From: Ophiosphaerella korrae
Lineage: Eukaryota; Ascomycota; Dothideomycetes; Pleosporales; Phaeosphaeriaceae
Assembly (NCBI GenBank): GCA_028456385.1
Contig: JALNQF010000374.1
Location: 1 to 38,926, forward strand
DNA length: 38,926 bases
Direction of reading: 5' to 3'
The notes under the pieces were generated by a model. The model did no database searches, was not told where the DNA came from, and was given only the letters and a program-made list of their open reading frames with translations. Of the stretch, positions 34,360 through 38,926 are shown piece by piece (position 1 is the stretch's first letter; every line of letters begins with the position of its first letter). Made by a program: the position numbers and the translations under genes.

Positions 34360-35560
34360 CCTTGCTAATTTAGTTATTACAAGAAGTAAAGCGTAAGTAG
34401 CGTATAGTCTAACTAATATAATAGTAGAAAGTTTAAAAAACCTAAAAGCTCTTATAAGTAGTTACAAGTTAGATAATACTAGATAGAAGGGAATTAGAGA
34501 TTATATAAACGACCTAATCTTAGAGAAAGAAGATATAAAGATAGTAATTAACGCTATAGAAACGTAGAACAAGGAATTGCAAGACTACTCTAAGTAAAAC
34601 AAAGTATAAATTAAAGCTATTATAGAAGGATAAAACTAGATAGAACTAATTACCTAACGATTAGAGATAAGCGCGACAAAGAAACTACCTAAGATACCTA
34701 TCCTTAAGAAGTTTAATAGAACAAGGGAAAAACTAAGACCCTTTATAGTATTAGTATAACTCTAAATAGATATACAAGCACTATACTTTAATATAGAAGA
34801 AAAGAAGGTAATATATATTATATTACACCTTAAAGAAGATACAATAAGATAGTACAAACCTTACTAGATAGATTATATAATATACGCTCTAATAATATAG
34901 AAGGATAAAACTAGAGCTATCTTTAGAAGTTACGAATACTTTACTAAACAAATAAGAGTAGTATTTAGGGATATAGACATTACCTAATAAGCTAAAGAGA
35001 AACTTAAAAGGCTTATATAGAGTAAGAGTGTTCTAGAATACGTATTATAATTTAAATAATTAGTATAAAATATAGAATAAAATAAAGTATCCTTAATATT
35101 ATAGTTTAAACAAGGACTAAGTATAAAAATTAGATATAAAATAATCTATATAGAAAAGCTAAGAATATTAGAAGCACTAAAATAATAGGTAATACAAATT
35201 AACGACAACCTCTAAGAATAGAGAAAGAATAAGTATAGGAACTAACTAAGAAACTAGGATAGTAGAGATCCTATAATCCTTAATACTAACAAGGATACAA
35301 AAAAGAAGAAGAATAAAGACTTTACGTACTTTAACTATAGTAAGAAGGGCTACTACGCAAAAGACTACTAATTATAGAAGAGGAAGGATATAGTATACTA
35401 TAAATACAAGAAACTAGGACACTTTGTAAAAGACTATAGAAGTAAAGACCTAAAGAAAGAAATATAGTTAAAAACAACTAAAAAGAAGAAAGAAGTACTA
35501 TAAGTATAAGCTAAACATTAGGAGAAAGTAGCTAGGAGTAAAGAATAGTAATATGTAATA
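34360..35560 (+). pseudogene. Gypsy gag with two CCHC zinc knuckles
   Basis: The gag core is readable at 34500-35240 (KKLPKIPILKKFN, EKLRPFIVLV, IQALYFNIEEKKVIYI). Two zinc knuckles at about 35327-35438 read YFNYSKKGYYAKDY and YKYKKLGHFVKDY. The spacing is CX2CX4HX4C, with most Cys changed to Tyr (TGY to TAY), while the His of the second knuckle is intact. The role is RNA packaging and capsid formation. It is the least damaged gag in the window but still has stops at Gln and Trp positions about every 15 to 25 codons. Confidence 0.8.
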
Positions 35561-38123
35561 CTCTATTAGGCCTTTTATTACAATAATAACTACTATATAT
35601 ATACCTTAAGTAAGTAAAGAGTAGGATACTTTCTATATAAGAAATAAAGAGTAGTAGTAATAAAAAAAAGAACAAAAGTATAGCTAGAAGAGATAGTATA
35701 TATAATAGACCTACTAACAGAAGATTTAGAAGGGGAAGAGCCCTAGAATCTATTAATCTAGGCTAAAGAACTAGCACTAGATAAAGAGACTACTACGACT
35801 TTCTCTAAAGAACCGCGAGAAAGTAAGAAACAAGTTAGTATAAGAGGTATAGAGTATACCTAGTTAGATATATATAGCTATAATAGTTGCACTATAATAG
35901 ATATAGAGGAACAAAACAAGTAATAGAAGTTTATTTAGAAATACTTACTAGTTATAAGTATAGAGGAAGCGTACAAAGACTAGAAAGAACATAATCCTAA
36001 AGAAATAAAGTTTATACTATTTTAGGAATAGATAAAGTAATACATAGTTGTAGTAAGAAGAATACCTATATAGAAAGAATAGTAATTCTTTATAGGAAAA
36101 ACGCGATAGATTAATAAAGCCTATATACTAAGAATACTAATAGAGTACTATGTTCTAACAATAAATACACCTAAAAAAGATAAATACTAGGGAGGGGACA
36201 ACAAAATAATAGACCTAAAATATCTAGTAAACTTTAAAGTATTATAGATATTATACCTAGACAAGAATTATATTATATATAGAAGCCCTAAAGCAAATAA
36301 CAACGTATAGCCTATAAGAAGAAAAGGCTACGATTATACAAGAGTAATTCTAGTAGAAGATATCTAAGGATAGGAAATAATAACTAAAGAAGGTTATATA
36401 GTAATAAGGCCTAGACTAAAACTATTAAAGAAATACGTCTAAGGAGGACTATAGTATAAATGCAAGTACAATAAATATCTAAAACACGAAGAATATAAAC
36501 TTAAAGTAGGGCTATAGGCTTAGAAAGATAGATAATTTATAAAATTACCTAAGTAAGAATAGCTAGAAGGTATAAGAGGCCTATACATTACAAAAATAGG
36601 TATATACTAAAGAAGGAAAGTATAATTAATAATTAATAGTAGAGCTACAAGAAACTTTATATTAAAAAAGATTGTAGAAGACTAAGGAATACGTTACACT
36701 ACTAAGAAGTACTCTTGACAGCTAAGTATAATTAAAGGAAAACTATTCTAGGAACCTATTAGGTTTAAAACAGTTCCCTCTACACTAGAACTAGAAAGAA
36801 TAAGAATTAAAAATATAGTTATAGAAATAATAATAATTAATAATAAACAAGAAATTATACTAGGAATACTATAGTTACAAATAACTAACCTACATATTAA
36901 TTAGAGAATAGGGAAGATTAGCTACTATAAAATAGAAAAGCTAAAGGCTAATATAGGTACTTATAGAGGAGAATTCCTAGAAGAATATAAGAAATAGGAA
37001 TAATAGCTTATAGAACCTAAAGACTACCTTCTAGAATATTAGCTATAGGACTTAGCAATAGAACTAAAAGAAGGTAAAGACGTAAGATAGAGCCTAGTCT
37101 ACTAGAAAACAGAAGAAGAATCTAAGATTAAATAAATATTTATACAGAACGCAATAAAAAAACAATAGATAAGAGAATCTAAATCTTTAGTAGTATATAG
37201 ACTTATATTTATAGATAAAAAAAGAATAAGTAATAAGAGACTATATAGACTTTAGAAAAACTAACGTAGTTATAAACAAGAACTAATATCCTTTACTATA
37301 AATAGATAAAATACAAGATAGACTATAAAAAGCAAAGACCTTTATAAAGCTAGATATCTAGAACGCCTACTACTAAATTAGAATTAAGAAAGGCGATAAG
37401 TAGAAAATAGTATTTAGAACATAATAGAGACTATATAAATACCTAGTTATACTCTTTAGACTAATAAATGTACTAGCTATATTTTAAGAAAGAATTAATA
37501 TAGTACTAAGAGAGTACTTAGACGTATTTATATTTGTATACTTAGATAACATCTTTATATTCTTAGAGATAGAGGAAGAATATATATAATACGTATATAA
37601 GGTACTAGAAAGACTAGTAGAAAACAAACTATTTCTTAAAATAAGAAAATGCGAGTTCTATACAAAAGAGATAGACTTCCTTAGATTTATTATAGAACTA
37701 GGAAAAATCAAGATTAATCTAGAAAAGATTAAGTTAATTAACGAATAGCTAACACTAAAGAACTTAAAAGAGGTATAATAATTCTATAGACTAGTAAACT
37801 TTTATAGAAAGTTAATAATAAGATAGTCTAAAGATATAGAACTAATAACTAAACTTATAAAGAAAGATATACTATTTAAATAGATAGAAGAATATAAAAA
37901 AGTATTTAATAGGATTAAGAGAAAGTTTATAGAAAACTTAGTTATTAGAATGTATAACCTAGACCTACTAGTAATAGTAAAAATAGACGCATCTAACTTA
38001 GTCTATAGGATAGCACTAATACAAGAAGACTAGAGGACTAAATAAGAATACTTAGTTAAATACTTCTCTAAAAAAATAAAGCTAGTAGAGCTTAACTACC
38101 TAATCTATAACAAAGAGATACTA
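35561..38123 (+). pseudogene. Gypsy pol: protease, RT and start of RNase H
   Basis: Protease at about 36615-36900 (INNSRATRNFILKKIV; DSGA changed to NSRA). RT at about 37290-37730, with YLDNIFIF at about 37538 and KLFLKIRKCEFYTKEIDFL following. The RNase H start is at about 37920-38120 (VKIDASNLVYRIALIQE, LNYLIYNKEIL). The frame ends abruptly at the Tc1 insertion. The segment from 35561 to 36600 is a linker, conserved with the 2A copy, of no recognised domain. Stops are numerous but the domains are unambiguous. Confidence 0.82.
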
Positions 38124-38926
38124 CAGAGGGGTGACACGAAAAAAAAGACCAAAAAAAAGTTATGATTTTCAACTTCAGATAACTCTACTAATATATTAGC
38201 GAAAAATACAACTAAACAAGAATATTAAAGAGAAAATCAAAGTCTTCCATTTAGCCTACTACGATTTTTGATTACTAAGCGAACCCGAGCTAGGATTTAA
38301 AGTGTTTTGTTAACTTTTTTTTAGGTTAACTTTAGAGCTGCGCAACTTTTTATTTTTAGTATCTTTTTTTGAGATTTTTTAATATAATTTAGATATATAT
38401 AAGTGCATTTATATTTGTAAATTATATAATATTCTAATTACTAAAAGTATAGATATTTAGTAAAAGGTTAAAAAGTAAACTTTTAGTAAAAACTTATATT
38501 TAATAGCTATAACCCCTTGCTATTAGTACTTAGTAGGATAGCCTTTAGCATCTATAACAGCTTGCTATCGCTTTAGAAGAGATAATATACAATTATCTAT
38601 AGCTTGTTGTAGTATAAGGGCCTACTCCTCTTTTATAGCTCTTTTAAAGGTCTCTACTTCTAAAGAAGTAGTTCCTATAGGATAATTTCCTTTAAATCGC
38701 TTAATTAGTCGATCCTTAAGTAAACTCTATACATTTTTAATAGGGTTTAGATCTAGACTATAAGGAGGATAAGGAAAGAGTTTTACTCTATTTCTCTTAA
38801 ACTAATTAATAATAGTAAAAGCCTTATAGATTCTACTATTATCTTGTTGAAAACTATAGCCTAATATATAAGTTTACTTTTTAATTAATTTAATATAGTA
38901 TATATTAAATAGAATTTTAATAATAA
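38124..38926 (-). mobile_element. Tc1-like DNA transposon, second copy, cut by window end
   Basis: Begins CAGAGGGGTGACACG directly after a target TA, with a terminal repeat homologous to the first copy over more than 200 bp (38124 to about 38345). Its transposase reads leftwards from beyond the window. Compared with 7680-9801 it keeps many CA, TG and CG pairs in the terminal repeat, so it is much less RIP-mutated and likely the most recent insertion here. Confidence 0.85.
38510..38926 (-). pseudogene. Tc1-like transposase, C-terminal part
   Basis: The minus-strand frame reads SFQQDNSRIYKAF, then FPYPPYSLDLNPIKNV, SLLKDRLIKRFKGNYP and LQQAIDNC. This is the second catalytic Asp region followed about 35 residues later by the DLNPIEN block (Glu changed to Lys here), then the C-terminal tail ending near 38510. 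Only about three stops interrupt the visible portion, each where Trp or Arg is expected. It is the best-preserved coding segment in the window. The N-terminal helix-turn-helix and first catalytic Asp lie outside. Confidence 0.8.

Larger units (their letters stand above)
33912..38123 (+). mobile_element. Family-2B Gypsy, 3' part displaced by a Tc1-like element
   Basis: Plus-strand element starting with its 5' LTR at 33912 and reading through gag, protease, RT and into RNase H. It is interrupted at 38124 by a Tc1-like insertion after TA (38122-38123). Compared with the 2A copy, the host sequence GATACTA|GTAATTT is split exactly at that TA. The remainder with integrase and 3' LTR lies beyond the window. 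The LTR differs from 2A but gag and pol are closely related. Confidence 0.85.

Noticed and set aside
1..38926. Mitochondrial or bacterial origin suggested by the high A+T content
   Set aside because: Gypsy chromoviruses, copia, pogo and Tc1 elements, fungal-type intron motifs and the CA/TG depletion all point to nuclear DNA of a RIP-competent filamentous fungus.

Overview
The window looks like an AT-rich, gene-free repeat block from a filamentous ascomycete (Pezizomycotina) nuclear genome. I find no host protein gene, tRNA or rRNA. Almost everything that can be recognised is transposon sequence mutated in the manner of repeat-induced point mutation (RIP). CA and TG dinucleotides are strongly depleted over most of the window, TA is in excess, and the stops inside recognisable coding frames fall mainly where Trp, Gln or Arg codons are expected. 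Paired copies differ mostly by C/T and G/A transitions. The genus cannot be told from this sequence.

Layout. 1-4994: minus-strand Ty3/Gypsy chromovirus of 'family 2', cut by the window start, with its 5' LTR at 4598-4994. 4995-6714: unidentified degenerate sequence. 6715-7131: solo or truncated family-2-like LTR. 7132 to about 12200: plus-strand Ty1/Copia remnant, split by a complete Tc1-like element (7680-9801). About 12250-13660: Fot1/pogo-type transposase whose 3' end is cut by a family-2B Gypsy fragment (13661-14537). 14538-14776: reverse copy of an LTR-like repeat seen again at 32464-33117. 14777-33911 and beyond: a minus-strand family-2 Gypsy that is itself split by three insertions. 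These are an 8.0-kb Gypsy chromovirus of a second family (16150-24170), a full-length plus-strand family-2A Gypsy (25657-33373, with the LTR-like repeat 32464-33117 inside its 3' LTR), and a family-2B Gypsy (33912-38123). The last is broken by a second Tc1-like element (38124 to the window end, minus strand).

The nesting gives a relative order of insertion. Copia came before pogo, then Gypsy 2B, then the LTR-like repeat, then the long minus-strand Gypsy, then the elements inside it, then the last Tc1 copy. The degree of RIP broadly agrees: sequence left of about 14 kb is extremely decayed, while the 8-kb Gypsy, the palindromic array near 32.8 kb and the last Tc1 copy keep many CA, TG and CG dinucleotides.

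The most unusual points are these. The 8-kb Gypsy carries, between its chromodomain and its 3' LTR, what looks like a three-exon gene on the antisense strand. A 195-bp array of direct and inverted ATGTTAGTAAGTT units lies inside the LTR-like repeat and is missing from its sister copy. The long minus-strand Gypsy has an internal deletion that removes the integrase C-terminal half.
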